A stretch of 64,000 nucleotides of DNA from NCBI GenBank assembly GCA_964550375.1, contig CAZJYX010000015.1, forward strand, positions 1 through 64,000, in the 5' to 3' direction. Source of the stretch: JAAYXS01 sp964550375. Its GTDB lineage: Bacteria; Planctomycetota; Phycisphaerae; UBA1845; Fen-1342. Below are positions 24,889-33,273 of the stretch, in pieces; position 1 is the stretch's first letter; every line of letters begins with the position of its first letter. Both the position numbers and the translations under genes were made by a program. The notes beneath the pieces were generated by a model. That model was given only the letters and a program-made list of their open reading frames with translations. It ran no database searches and was not told the origin of the DNA.

Positions 24889-25299
24889 TCACAAGCTGAA
24901 GTTCCCTGCGGCCTCCGGCTGGTAGAGCATCTCATCAATCCGCACATGCACCAGGCTGTCGCCCGCGCCCCACTCGATTTCGTCGCCAACCCGGTAGCCC
25001 AGCAAGGCCGTGCCCAACGGGCTCAAAATCGATACGTAGTCCTCGCCGGCGGCCCGGTCCGGATAGACCAGGGTCACCTCGCGCTGCCGGCCGGTCTCCA
25101 GGTCCGTCATGCGCACCTTCGAGTTCATCGTGATCACGTCCGGCGGGACATCCTCCGGCCGCACCGCCTCGGCCCGATCCAACTCCTGGTCCAAGGCGCG
25201 CAGCGACTCGAGATCCGGCGCATCACAGATGGCCTCCAGCAACACGCGCCCCAGGCGTTCCATGTCACGCACCGTCACGCAGATATGTCGTTCGGCCAT
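24889..25299 (-). CDS. rnk: Rnk-like GreA/GreB C-terminal-domain protein
   Basis: 136 residues, ATG start with a full AAGGAG eight bases upstream. The N-terminal helical part (DMERLGRVLLEAICDAP ... LDQELDRAEAVRPEDVP) is shorter than in GreA. The C-terminal GreA/GreB-type domain has VITMNSKVRMTDL, VTLVYPDRA and the signature ILSPLGTALLGYRVGDEIEW. Rnk is known as regulator of nucleoside diphosphate kinase and binds RNA polymerase without cleaving transcripts. It directly precedes the FixL-like kinase gene and is probably cotranscribed. Confidence 0.88.
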   Translation of the reverse strand: MAERHICVTVRDMERLGRVLLEAICDAPDLESLRALDQELDRAEAVRPEDVPPDVITMNSKVRMTDLETGRQREVTLVYPDRAAGEDYVSILSPLGTALLGYRVGDEIEWGAGDSLVHVRIDEMLYQPEAAGNFSL

Positions 25300-25391
25300 T
25301 TTCGGCTCCTTCTAGCATCCGTCTCGGCTACTCGCCGACCGCGCCACCTGCCCATAGTCTGGTTTCGCGCGCGAAGCGTTGCACGCCGGGC

Positions 25392-25405
25392 GCGGCCCGG
25401 GCCGC
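25392..25405. repeat. 14-bp GC palindrome after the cation ATPase gene
   Basis: GCGGCCCGGGCCGC is a perfect palindrome in the 122-bp gap between the ATPase stop (25422) and the Rnk start (25299), both on the minus strand. Flanking GGGC and CACCC weakly extend it. No T-tract follows. It could be part of a terminator or chance in GC-rich DNA. Confidence 0.3.
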
Positions 25406-25421
25406 ACCCTTCCGGAACGTA

Positions 25422-28130
25422 TCAAGTGCGGAGCGCTCGGGTCCGCACGTACCACACCGCCTTGTGCAACTCCATCGCCGCCAGCAGCACCAGCGCCAGC
25501 AACAGGAGCAGCAGCCACTGGTGCACAGTCACCGGCTCGGTGCTCAGCACCTTCTGCCCCAGCGGCAGGTACAACATGCTGATGTGTAGTAGTTGCGCCA
25601 GGAGCACACCGCCGATCAGTAGCGGGTTGCGCAGCGGCGACAAGCTGAATGCCGACTTCGTCTCCGACCGGCTGTTGAATACGTGCACATTCTCAAGCAG
25701 GACCATCATCATGAATAACAGATTGCGGGCAGAGTACTCCTCCATGTGCGCGACCTCGGTCAGCCAGTAGAACAGCGAAAACGCCAGCCCGGCCATCACC
25801 GCCGCACCGACCAGCGTGCGCTCCAGCATGAGGCGGTTGAAAACCCGCTCTCGCGGCGGGCGCGGCTTGCGGCGCAGCGCGTCACCCTCGCCGGGCTCGA
25901 ACGCCAGGGCCACATCCTGTATCCCATTCGTCACCAGATTCAGCCACAGAATCTGCACCGGCAGCAGCGGTAGCGGCATACCCGCCAGCAACGCGGCCCC
26001 CAGCAACAGCACTTCCGCCGCGCCGGTCGAGATCAGCAGATATATCACCTTGCGCACATTGGCGTAAGCGATGCGACCCTCTTCAACGCCCGCGACAATC
26101 GTCGCGAAATTGTCGTCCGTAATGACCAGTTCCGCCGCCTCGCGGGCCACGTCCGTCCCCGCCTTGCCCATCGCCACGCCGATGTTCGCCTTGCGCAGCG
26201 CCGGAGCATCATTCACTCCGTCACCCGTGACCGCCACGTAGTGCCCGGCCGCCTGGGCCGCCCCCACCAACTCCAGCTTCTGGCGCGGCGCCACCCGCGC
26301 GAACACGCGCGTTTCCCGCATCACCTCCGGCAGTGTCTCCGGCGCCTGCTCCGCCAAGTCTGCTCCGCTGACAACCTGCCGCGCATCAGTCGCCATGCCC
26401 AGCTCACGCGCAATCGCCAACGCCGTCACCGGGTGATCACCGGTGATCATGCGCACCGCGATCCCCGCGCTCTGGCAGGCCTCGACCGCCTCCGGCACCC
26501 CCGGCCGCAGCGGATCGATCATTCCGACCAACCCCAGGAACCGCAACCCCTCCGGCCGCTCCGGCACATTCTGCGGATCCACCGATTCCACGGCTCCGGC
26601 CGCCAAACCCAGAACCCGGAACCCGCGCTCCGCCATGCCTTCGGCCATCGCCGACAAGGCCGTCCGCTGGTCCGCTCGCTCCGACCAGTCGCACATCTCC
26701 AGGATCCGTTCCGGTGCCCCTTTGGCGAAGACCCGCACGCCCGACCCGCTGCGGCGATACGATGCCGCGAACTGCCGCTCCGACTCAAACGGTATTTCCG
26801 CGACCTGCTCGTGCTCGCGCTGCGCGGCCAGCGGATCACGCCCCAGCTTGTGCGCCAGCGCCAACAGGGCAATGTCAGTCGGGTCGCCGCGCCACACCCA
26901 CGCCCCGTCCCGCTCGTGAAGGTCGGCCTCGTTGCACAAAGCGCCGACGAGCGCCAGGTCGCCCAGCGTGTCATCCCCGTCGGCTTTGACCGCCCGGCCA
27001 GCGGCGCGCACCTCACCGACCGGCGCGAAGCCCTCGCCCGTCACCTCGAATGTGCGCTCGTCCGCCAGCCGCACCTCACGCACCGTAAGCTCGTTGCACG
27101 TCAGCGTGCCCGTCTTGTCGCTGGCGATCATCGTGCAACTGCCCAGCCCCTCCACCGCCGCCAGCCGCCGCACGATCACCCCCCGCCGCGCCATCCGCGT
27201 CGTCGCTATCGCCAGCGCCACCGTCATCGCCACCGGCAGCCCCTCCGGAATCGCTGACACGGCCAGGGCGACGGAGAACATGAACATCTCCGTCAGCTCG
27301 TAGCCGCGCACGGCTACGCCCAGCACGCCGACGACCAGCACCGCCCCCAGAATGCCCACCGCAATCGTGTGCGTGAACCGCTCCATCCGCGCGACCAGCG
27401 GCGGCTTGCCGCCCACGGCCGTCAGCACATCCCGGGCCAACTGCCCGACCACCGTCTCATTCCCGGTGGCCACCACCACGCCGCGCCCCCGACCGCGAAT
27501 CACCGTCGCCCCCCCAAACGCCATATTCAGCCGGTCGCCCATCGATGTGTTTTCCACACCCGACCAGCCCGCATCCTTCTGCACCGCTACCGACTCCCCC
27601 GTCAGCAGCGATTCATCAATCTCCAGCCCCTGCGACGTCAGCAGGCGCAGATCGGCCGGCACGCGATTGCCCGACTCCAGCCACACAATGTCCCCCGGCA
27701 CAACCTCCTCAGCGTCAAGATCACGCGTCTCGCCATCACGCACGACCGCCGCCCGGATGCGCAAAAGCTTCTGCAGCGCCCGGCTACCCTGCTCCGCCCG
27801 CCATTCCTGGTAGCCGCCGATCACCGCATTCAGCGCCAGGACCGCCGCGATGAAAGCGGCGTCCACATGCTCCCCAATGGCTATCGAAACCACTGCCGCG
27901 ATGGCCAGAATGTAGATCAGCGGACTCTGAAACTGCCGCAGCACGATCTGCCACACGGTCGGGCCGGCCTGCTGCGGCAACTGGTTGGGACCGAACCGCT
28001 CCAGCCGGGCAGCCGCTTCCGCCGCGCTCAGACCGGACTCAGCGGCATCAACCTCCGCCAGAACATCCGGCAGCGGCCGCGCGTGCCATGGAGATTCCAA
28101 ACGTGTGGGCGGAGTGTTCTGCGCAGACAT
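25422..28130 (-). CDS. P2-type cation-transporting ATPase
   Basis: 902 residues, close to the usual length of P2A/PMR1-type pumps. N-terminal cation-ATPase domain (RLERFGPNQLPQ), actuator loop (TGESVAVQKD), PEGLPVAMTVALAIATTRMA in membrane helix 4, the phosphorylation motif DKTGTLTCNEL with D338, the hinge TGDGVNDAPAL and MGKAGTDVAREAAELVITDDNF, then a C-terminal set of membrane helices. Ca2+ or Mn2+ export is typical of this subgroup, but Na+ pumps also share these motifs; the ion cannot be fixed from this. Cytoplasmic membrane. A small ORF precedes it by 30 bp. Confidence 0.94.
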   Translation of the reverse strand: MSAQNTPPTRLESPWHARPLPDVLAEVDAAESGLSAAEAAARLERFGPNQLPQQAGPTVWQIVLRQFQSPLIYILAIAAVVSIAIGEHVDAAFIAAVLALNAVIGGYQEWRAEQGSRALQKLLRIRAAVVRDGETRDLDAEEVVPGDIVWLESGNRVPADLRLLTSQGLEIDESLLTGESVAVQKDAGWSGVENTSMGDRLNMAFGGATVIRGRGRGVVVATGNETVVGQLARDVLTAVGGKPPLVARMERFTHTIAVGILGAVLVVGVLGVAVRGYELTEMFMFSVALAVSAIPEGLPVAMTVALAIATTRMARRGVIVRRLAAVEGLGSCTMIASDKTGTLTCNELTVREVRLADERTFEVTGEGFAPVGEVRAAGRAVKADGDDTLGDLALVGALCNEADLHERDGAWVWRGDPTDIALLALAHKLGRDPLAAQREHEQVAEIPFESERQFAASYRRSGSGVRVFAKGAPERILEMCDWSERADQRTALSAMAEGMAERGFRVLGLAAGAVESVDPQNVPERPEGLRFLGLVGMIDPLRPGVPEAVEACQSAGIAVRMITGDHPVTALAIARELGMATDARQVVSGADLAEQAPETLPEVMRETRVFARVAPRQKLELVGAAQAAGHYVAVTGDGVNDAPALRKANIGVAMGKAGTDVAREAAELVITDDNFATIVAGVEEGRIAYANVRKVIYLLISTGAAEVLLLGAALLAGMPLPLLPVQILWLNLVTNGIQDVALAFEPGEGDALRRKPRPPRERVFNRLMLERTLVGAAVMAGLAFSLFYWLTEVAHMEEYSARNLLFMMMVLLENVHVFNSRSETKSAFSLSPLRNPLLIGGVLLAQLLHISMLYLPLGQKVLSTEPVTVHQWLLLLLLALVLLAAMELHKAVWYVRTRALRT

Positions 28131-28160
28131 CGCGGCGCTTACCCCTTTCCGGGTCCTGCG

Positions 28161-28367
28161 CTAGGCCGCTAGCGGCCCAGCAGAACAGCCAAATTGACGC
28201 AGCTTCACCCCGCGGCCGTTGATAGCCAACGCAGACCGACACTCCTGGCCCAAGGCGCGGATGTCGTCCAGGTCGGCCGGCGCGACGACCCGCGGCACGG
28301 GCCTAGCCGCGCCCCCGTCGTCCGGCCACCCATCCAAATGGACGCCCAGCCGCGCAAAATGCTCCAT
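28161..28367 (-). CDS. Small hypothetical protein upstream of the cation ATPase
   Basis: 68 residues from the ATG at 28367, with GAGAGG about seven bases upstream; a GTG six codons earlier is also open. The sequence (MEHFARLGVHLDGWPDD ... VVAPADLDDIRALGQEC) has a plausible soluble composition and no membrane helix. It ends 30 bp before the ATPase start and may be cotranscribed. No family recognised, and such short frames occur by chance in GC-rich DNA. Confidence 0.4.
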   Translation of the reverse strand: MEHFARLGVHLDGWPDDGGAARPVPRVVAPADLDDIRALGQECRSALAINGRGVKLRQFGCSAGPLAA

Positions 28368-28478
28368 GACCGGCCTCTCACTCACCGAGCACCTGCAAAC
28401 AGCAGACGCACCAACCAGCCCCTACCAAGATCCTATGGCGGCCGCCCCAAGCCGTCCAGCAAACCGCAATCGCCAACA

Positions 28479-28607
28479 CAGCCCTGCGTGAATACCGACA
28501 GGGCTGGGACCGGGCCGGTTTGGCGGGTAACATGAACCCGCTGGCGGCGGCTGGCACGATTGGCGGGTCACCGGCGATGCGAACGGGCCGCCTGATGGCA
28601 GCGGCCC
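28479..28607 (+). promoter_or_regulatory. Two stem-loops in the leader of the lipoprotein gene
   Basis: First: CAGCCCTG (28479-28486) with CAGGGCTG (28499-28506), 12-base loop. Second: GGGCCGC (28585-28591) with GCGGCCC (28601-28607), 9-base loop, followed by TTCTC. Both are perfect. The second lies 27 bp before the ATG at 28635 and has the form of a weak intrinsic terminator, so it could attenuate transcription of the downstream genes. The gap (28386-28634) separates divergent genes. Confidence 0.35.
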
Positions 28608-28634
28608 TTCTCAGACTTCCGAGGGAAACCATAG

Positions 28635-29294
28635 ATGAACACTTCGACGACCAGGTTCGTTTGCAGGAAGCACGCCCTCGCGCGGCGGTTACCGTCACAC
28701 AGCGCCCTGAACATCAGCGGCTGGGCCTTTCTTACCGCCGCCGTCGCGCTCATGGTGACGGGCTGCGCGGGCGGACGCCGCGGATGTGACGATGGCCGGA
28801 ACAGGTCGCAGCGCAGTATTGTTGACATACGCGGCCCCCTCGTGGAGTTACATCTGAGCCGCGGGGTGCTGGAGACAAGTGCCATTCTCGCAGTAGCTAC
28901 GGAGCTCTGTGAGTTGGATGAGCGCGAGATAATGGCTCAGGCTGACCGCACATTCCGTCTGCCACGGGACTTCGCATGTCATGTCCGTGACACTGGCAAG
29001 GCTCCCTATTACTGCTTCGTTGCGCCCCCGGGGGCCCGCCTGACACCGCCACCTGAGCCAGAGCATCTGCCTGAACCCATCCCGTGGGAGGCCTGGAGCG
29101 AGCTCTGCAGGGAACTTGATGAAGCCTGGGCTGATACTGCGCCGGATCCCTGTCATAAGGGGACGTCCTGCCTGATCTACCTGTATCCTCGCGCCCGCGC
29201 TCGCCACAAACCACTGACGCTGGGGTTCTGGTCGCTGGCGGGTGCCGACAGTGTTGAGGTATACTGCGTCGGCGTGCTTCCGCTTTTTGAATGA
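28635..29294 (+). CDS. Hypothetical lipoprotein
   Basis: 219 residues, ATG start with GAGGGA upstream. The N-terminus has basic residues, a hydrophobic stretch (WAFLTAAVALMVTGC) and a lipobox-like VTGC, so the mature protein probably begins at that Cys and is lipid-anchored. The rest has seven further cysteines and a Pro-rich turn (PPPEPEHLPEPIP) but no family I recognise. The stop overlaps the start of the next gene as ATGA, so the two are coupled. Confidence 0.65.
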   Translation: MNTSTTRFVCRKHALARRLPSHSALNISGWAFLTAAVALMVTGCAGGRRGCDDGRNRSQRSIVDIRGPLVELHLSRGVLETSAILAVATELCELDEREIMAQADRTFRLPRDFACHVRDTGKAPYYCFVAPPGARLTPPPEPEHLPEPIPWEAWSELCRELDEAWADTAPDPCHKGTSCLIYLYPRARARHKPLTLGFWSLAGADSVEVYCVGVLPLFE

Positions 29295-29803
29295 TCGGCC
29301 GGTTGCTGGCGGTTCAGGACACCGGGGCGAGCCAGGATTACGTCTACTTCCACGACGCCCTGCCTGCACTGCTGCAGTGGCTGCGGAGTGTTCACGTCAT
29401 GAGTCAAGGACGCCAGGAAACCACCGTCCGTCTGGGGCAAGCAGTTGGTGATTTCGCACTGGGTCTAACTGCGTTCTTTGTAGTGGCCGCGCTGGCATAT
29501 GTGGCGCTCTCCGGCATCGCACGGAAGGTGTTCGGACCTGACGCCGGCTCCTCCGGCGTTTATGTGCTGCTGGCACTGATGGCGGGGTGGCACAGCACCC
29601 GGAGTACGTTGGCGCTGCGGAACAAACAGCGCAGGGAGTCCTCGAATGCACAGCGCGACGCCCTGCTGCGGTCGGGGCTGTGTCCGACATGCGACTATGA
29701 CCTGACCGGCAACATCAGCGGGACGTGCCCGGAGTGCGGCACGCCCGTAGAAGCTGAGCAGGATCAGCGGCCAGGCGACGCCGGTGACTCGCCCGCCGAC
29801 TGA
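29291..29803 (+). CDS. Membrane protein with a C-terminal zinc ribbon of planctomycete type
   Basis: 170 residues; ATG overlaps the previous stop (ATGA). Two hydrophobic segments (FALGLTAFFVVAALAYVALSG and VYVLLALMAG) are followed by a basic stretch and the ribbon CPTCDYDLTG ... GTCPECGTPV, two CxxC knuckles that should bind one zinc ion. This ribbon wording recurs in many Planctomycetes membrane proteins of unknown role. Together with the lipoprotein before it, it may form an envelope module. Confidence 0.65.
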   Translation: MIGRLLAVQDTGASQDYVYFHDALPALLQWLRSVHVMSQGRQETTVRLGQAVGDFALGLTAFFVVAALAYVALSGIARKVFGPDAGSSGVYVLLALMAGWHSTRSTLALRNKQRRESSNAQRDALLRSGLCPTCDYDLTGNISGTCPECGTPVEAEQDQRPGDAGDSPAD

Positions 29804-29834
29804 GGCACTCCGCCAGCGCCCCGCTCCACGGACG

Positions 29835-30581
29835 CTACTTCCGCGGATGCCCCAGCGGCACGAGATAAAGAACCTTCTGGTCACCCGGCAACTTCAGCAC
29901 GCGGCAGACCTTCTCGTCTTCATAGGCTCCGACCGGCACGCCGGACAGCCCCAGCGCCGCGGCCTGCAGCAGAATGTTCTGCGCAACGTGGCCGGCCTCA
30001 ATCATGCAGTAGCGCTCCGCCCGTTGGCCGTACCTGCGGGCCGTCCGCTCGACCGTCGCGGCAATCACCACGCACACCGGCGCCTGCCCTACCGCCTCCT
30101 GCCCCAGCGCCGCCTCTTGCAGGGCCGCCCGCACGTCCTCACCCAAGTGCCGCTGCAACGCATGCTCGGCCGGCTGGTAGTGGTGGACCCCACGCGCACT
30201 GACCACGTACAGCTCGATGGGAAACGTCGCCCCGGCCGAAGGAGCCGCCCGATGCCCAGAGTCCGGGTCGGTGATGCCCTGCCCCGCCCAGCACAGTTGC
30301 CCGATCTGCGCCGGCGACAACTGCTGATCGGTGAACTGGCGAACGGACCGGCGGAGTTGGATGGCCTCTTCAACCGAGACGCGTCCTCCCATTACGGGCT
30401 CCGGCAGCTTCAGCGAATCGCCCAATCGCGCGTCCGGCGCGCGGCCCTCACGCACAGACGCCCCCGGGCTTGCCGCCGCGTCGGTCGGCCGTCGTTCCTC
30501 CAGCCCCGCCAGCGCCATTGCGCCGCCGGCGCACGCCATGATACCCATAACGCCCAGAACGCCGATCGCTACCAGCCGCAT
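29835..30581 (-). CDS. Exported SagB/ThcOx-type nitroreductase-fold oxidoreductase
   Basis: 248 residues, ATG start with GGAGGA upstream. An N-terminal hydrophobic segment (LVAIGVLGVMGIMACAGGAMALAG) suggests export or membrane anchoring. The nitroreductase fold follows: RRSVRQFTDQQLSPAQIGQLCWAGQG, the PSAGATFPIELYVV segment typical of SagB/ThcOx-type proteins, and AERYCMIEAGHVAQNILLQAAALGL. Known SagB and ThcOx enzymes use FMN to oxidise azolines in peptide maturation, but many stand-alone members have other, unknown roles. No precursor peptide or cyclodehydratase is nearby, so a peptide-maturation role is not supported here. Confidence 0.82.
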   Translation of the reverse strand: MRLVAIGVLGVMGIMACAGGAMALAGLEERRPTDAAASPGASVREGRAPDARLGDSLKLPEPVMGGRVSVEEAIQLRRSVRQFTDQQLSPAQIGQLCWAGQGITDPDSGHRAAPSAGATFPIELYVVSARGVHHYQPAEHALQRHLGEDVRAALQEAALGQEAVGQAPVCVVIAATVERTARRYGQRAERYCMIEAGHVAQNILLQAAALGLSGVPVGAYEDEKVCRVLKLPGDQKVLYLVPLGHPRK

Positions 30582-30600
30582 TGTGTCCTCCTCACTGCCG

Positions 30601-30619
30601 GGTTCATGCTGAGTGAACC
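30601..30619. promoter_or_regulatory. Inverted repeat in the nitroreductase leader
   Basis: GGTTCA-N7-TGAACC, perfect arms, ending about 20 bp upstream of the nitroreductase ATG (30581) on the minus strand. It could be an operator or a small mRNA hairpin before the SD. Confidence 0.35.
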
Positions 30620-30771
30620 TGGCCCCCCTTACGCCCGATTACGTTAACGACTGCAAACGTCGCTATTTACGCCAAAACTACCCGCCAGCGAGTTTTTTTG
30701 CGGGCTTTCAGTAGAAATCCGTTCGCTAGCCTGCCTATAAGTTGAATGAGAACTCCTCCTCCTCTCTCCCA

Positions 30772-30797
30772 AGGCCCGGTCGCACGGGCCTATTTTT
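30772..30797 (+). terminator. Orphan plus-strand intrinsic terminator, possible small-RNA end
   Basis: AGGCCCG (30772-30778) pairs perfectly with CGGGCCT (30785-30791) around GTCGCA, followed by ATTTTTCT. This is the best rho-independent terminator in the window. No plus-strand gene lies before it: the genes on both sides run on the minus strand. The 20 bases before the stem are CU-rich (AACTCCTCCTCCTCTC) and could pair with Shine-Dalgarno sequences. Together they suggest the 3' end of an unannotated plus-strand transcript. Confidence 0.55.
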
Positions 30798-30896
30798 CTG
30801 CGCCGCACCCACCGCGACTGGCGTACACTCCACGCCGCAGTCCGCGACGCCAACCACCATCCGACCATTAGTGCTTTTATAGCAAAGCGTTACGCC

Positions 30897-32381
30897 CTAA
30901 TTGCCGACCATTTCCCCTGCCGGAGGTCGGATTCTGAAGCGCTTCATCTTCTTGTAGAGCGTCGTGCGGTTGATGCTCAGCGACGCCGCCGTCCGTGACC
31001 GGTTCCAGCCATTCGCCTCCAGCGCATCCACCAATATCTGCCGCTCCGGATCCGCCAATGCCTCCTTCAGCGTGGATTTCGAGCGCGGGCGTGCGGCCAC
31101 GAAAGCCGCACCCCGCCCGTTGCCGGCGCCGGCGATCTGCGGCGGCAGATCCTCCGGCCGGATGGCCTCGTGTCGCGTGAGCACGACGGCGCGCTCCACG
31201 CTGTTCGCCAACTCGCGGATGTTGCCCGGCCAGTTGTACCGCTGCATGCACTCAAGCGCTTCCTCCGTAAAGCCGCACAGAGGCTTCGTGGAGCGCTGCG
31301 CATACAGACGGAAGAAGTGCTCGGCCAACAGCGGAATATCTGAAAGCCGCTCACGCAGCGGCGGCAGCTCGATGTTCACCACGTTGACGCGGTAGTACAA
31401 ATCCTCGCGGAAGCGGCCCGCCTTGACCTCCTCCTGCAGGGCCACGTTCGTCGCCAGAATGACGCGGACGTCCGCCGTCAGTGTGCGATTGGAGCCGAGC
31501 GGCTCGAACTGCTTCTCCTGCAATACCCGCAGCAGCTTCATCTGCAACCCCGGGGAGGCACAGGCGATCTCATCCAGCAGGATCGTACCCCCCTCGGCAG
31601 CGCGGAACTTGCCGTCCTTGTCCCGCACCGCGCCCGTGAAGGCTCCGCGCGTGTGGCCGAACAACTCGGATGCCAGCAGCGTCTCCGGAATCGCCCCGCA
31701 ACTGACCTCCACGAAAGGACGGTCGCGCCGCTGACTAAGCTGATGGACAACACGCGCGATCAGGGACTTGCCCGTGCCCGTCTCGCCGTGGATCAGGAGC
31801 GTGGCCGTCGAGTCGGCCACCGCCTCCACCAAGTCAAACACCCGCTGCATCTGGTACGTTTCGCCGACTACGTTGCACGGATTGCAGGCATTGTCAGGCC
31901 GGCGCGCCAGCGTGCGCGCGGCGCGCTCCCGCGCCCGCTGCTGGATGGCCTCCTGCAGCACGTGCTCCAGCCGCTCAGCGCGAAAGGGCTTGGGCACGTA
32001 GTCGAACGCCCCGATCTTCATGGCCTGCACGGCCGACTCGATCGTCCCGTAGCCGGAGATCACGATCACGGGTACGTCCGGCCAGCGCTGCCGAACCGCC
32101 CGCAGCACACTCAGACCGTCGCCGTCCCGCAAGCGCAGGTCCACCACCACGACGTCGACCGGCGAACGCTCCAACTCCTGCAGCGCCGCAACCATCGAAT
32201 CCGTCGCGATCACAGTGTGACCGGCCAGTTCCAGCATCCGAACCAGCGTGTTGAGCACGATGTGGTCGTCATCTACGACGAGAATGCGCCCGGCGAGCTC
32301 TGTCGGGTTGTCCACATTCTGAGCCTCCCCTGAGCTGGCTGCGAGTATGGGCACGGTGCGGACTCCTTCTCCGCCGGACAT
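30897..32381 (-). CDS. NtrC-family sigma-54-dependent response regulator
   Basis: 494 residues. Receiver domain with ILVVDDD and the phosphoacceptor D81 in VVVVDLRLRDGDG. AAA+ domain with Walker A GETGTGKS, the sigma-54 contact loop GAFTGA, Walker B GGTILLDEI and the arginine-bearing LPPLRERLSDIP. C-terminal Fis-type HTH (EANGWNRSRTAASLSINRTTLYKKMKRF). All parts needed for sigma-54 activation are intact. No sensor kinase is next to it, so its partner is elsewhere. It starts ~195 bp downstream of the lipoprotein gene on the same strand. Confidence 0.95.
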   Translation of the reverse strand: MSGGEGVRTVPILAASSGEAQNVDNPTELAGRILVVDDDHIVLNTLVRMLELAGHTVIATDSMVAALQELERSPVDVVVVDLRLRDGDGLSVLRAVRQRWPDVPVIVISGYGTIESAVQAMKIGAFDYVPKPFRAERLEHVLQEAIQQRARERAARTLARRPDNACNPCNVVGETYQMQRVFDLVEAVADSTATLLIHGETGTGKSLIARVVHQLSQRRDRPFVEVSCGAIPETLLASELFGHTRGAFTGAVRDKDGKFRAAEGGTILLDEIACASPGLQMKLLRVLQEKQFEPLGSNRTLTADVRVILATNVALQEEVKAGRFREDLYYRVNVVNIELPPLRERLSDIPLLAEHFFRLYAQRSTKPLCGFTEEALECMQRYNWPGNIRELANSVERAVVLTRHEAIRPEDLPPQIAGAGNGRGAAFVAARPRSKSTLKEALADPERQILVDALEANGWNRSRTAASLSINRTTLYKKMKRFRIRPPAGEMVGN

Positions 32382-32575
32382 CCTGTCCGGATATCCAAGC
32401 CGCCGCCGGCGTCGGTGTCGCCATGCAGAATCGAGACGGGCGTTGCCTCAGAGCATCGTTCAAGTGGCTCGCCGGCAACAGTCAGCCGGCAGTACGTTCC
32501 CTGACCGCAACATCGTGGGCCCGATATTCACAGATGTCAAGCTCCCCCACCGGCCAATCACGCCGGATCGACTGC

Positions 32576-33190
32576 TCACTGTGGCAAATAGTGGATCCCG
32601 TCCACGGCCACCACGAGAACCGCACTCAGGCCGTCGATCTGCGCCGCTTCCAGGTAGGTAGTGCTGTCCGGCAGGTAGCTCCCACCGTTGAATTCGGCTT
32701 CGATCAGGCCGGCCCCCCGGTAGACGCGGACCGTATCCCAGGCGAACGGCCACTGCCCGGATAGAGACGTCCCGGCCGGGCATACCAGGCCCACCACGAT
32801 TCCGCCCCGCAAATCCGGACACGCCCCAATCTGCGGAACTGCTCGCCGAAGCTGCGCCCACTCCGCCTCGTCGCGCACCTGGACCAGACCCATGCGCTTG
32901 CCCAGGGGGTTGTAGAGCGGACCGAGAGCGGCCGGATCGCTGATCACGAAACGTGCTGCCCCGTGCGGTCGGTGTGGTTCGGCGTCCACTAAGTCACGGA
33001 AGTCGATCTCGCGCGACAGGCTTGTCCGGGCACACCCGAAGCTTGCCAGCAGCAACAGAGGCACGCCGACCGCAACGCCCCACCCTGACCGCCGGCCTTT
33101 TCGGCGAAAGCTCCACCAACGGCCGCCGCGGCCCACTCCGGGACGTCCGATCGACAGTGCCGCTTGCTTGAAAACTGTGCGCCGCACCAT
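32576..33190 (-). CDS. Hypothetical exported lipoprotein
   Basis: 204 residues, ATG start. A long basic N-terminus (about 35 residues) precedes a hydrophobic core (VAVGVPLLLLASFGC) with a lipobox-like SFGC, so the signal peptide is longer than usual; an internal start cannot be excluded. The mature part is a small mixed domain (GARFVISDPAALGPLYNPLGKRMGLVQVRDEAEW ... VAVDGIHYLPQ) that I cannot place. It is divergent from ald across an 83-bp gap. Confidence 0.6.
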   Translation of the reverse strand: MVRRTVFKQAALSIGRPGVGRGGRWWSFRRKGRRSGWGVAVGVPLLLLASFGCARTSLSREIDFRDLVDAEPHRPHGAARFVISDPAALGPLYNPLGKRMGLVQVRDEAEWAQLRRAVPQIGACPDLRGGIVVGLVCPAGTSLSGQWPFAWDTVRVYRGAGLIEAEFNGGSYLPDSTTYLEAAQIDGLSAVLVVAVDGIHYLPQ

Positions 33191-33273
33191 TAACCTCTTG
33201 GTTTCGCCGTCGGTGGCAGGACCTTGCGCCGGCGTGTTTATCGACCGAGTCTCACCTACGCAGGAGTTGCCGG

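Larger units (their letters stand above)
30582..30896. other. 315-bp gene-free gap between the NtrC-like and nitroreductase genes
   Basis: Holds, from left to right, a leader inverted repeat at 30601-30619, a lower-GC stretch with a CCCGC/GCGGG stem around a poly-A/T loop (~30680-30705), and a plus-strand intrinsic terminator at 30772-30797 preceded by a CTCCTCCTCC tract. No protein gene is convincing. See the separate entries. Confidence 0.6.

Noticed and set aside
23443..25770. A 775-codon open frame on the plus strand
   Set aside because: Antisense to the FixL-like kinase, Rnk and the end of the ATPase gene; same low-complexity composition.
30680..30705. CCCGC/GCGGG stem with a poly-T loop as a terminator of the NtrC-like gene
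   Set aside because: Only five pairs around a 14-base loop; the T-run lies in the loop rather than after the stem on the relevant strand.
30640..30710. A sigma-54 promoter before the nitroreductase gene, suggested by the NtrC-type gene next to it
   Set aside because: A GG...GC pair is present but with the wrong spacing; no proper -24/-12 site could be placed.
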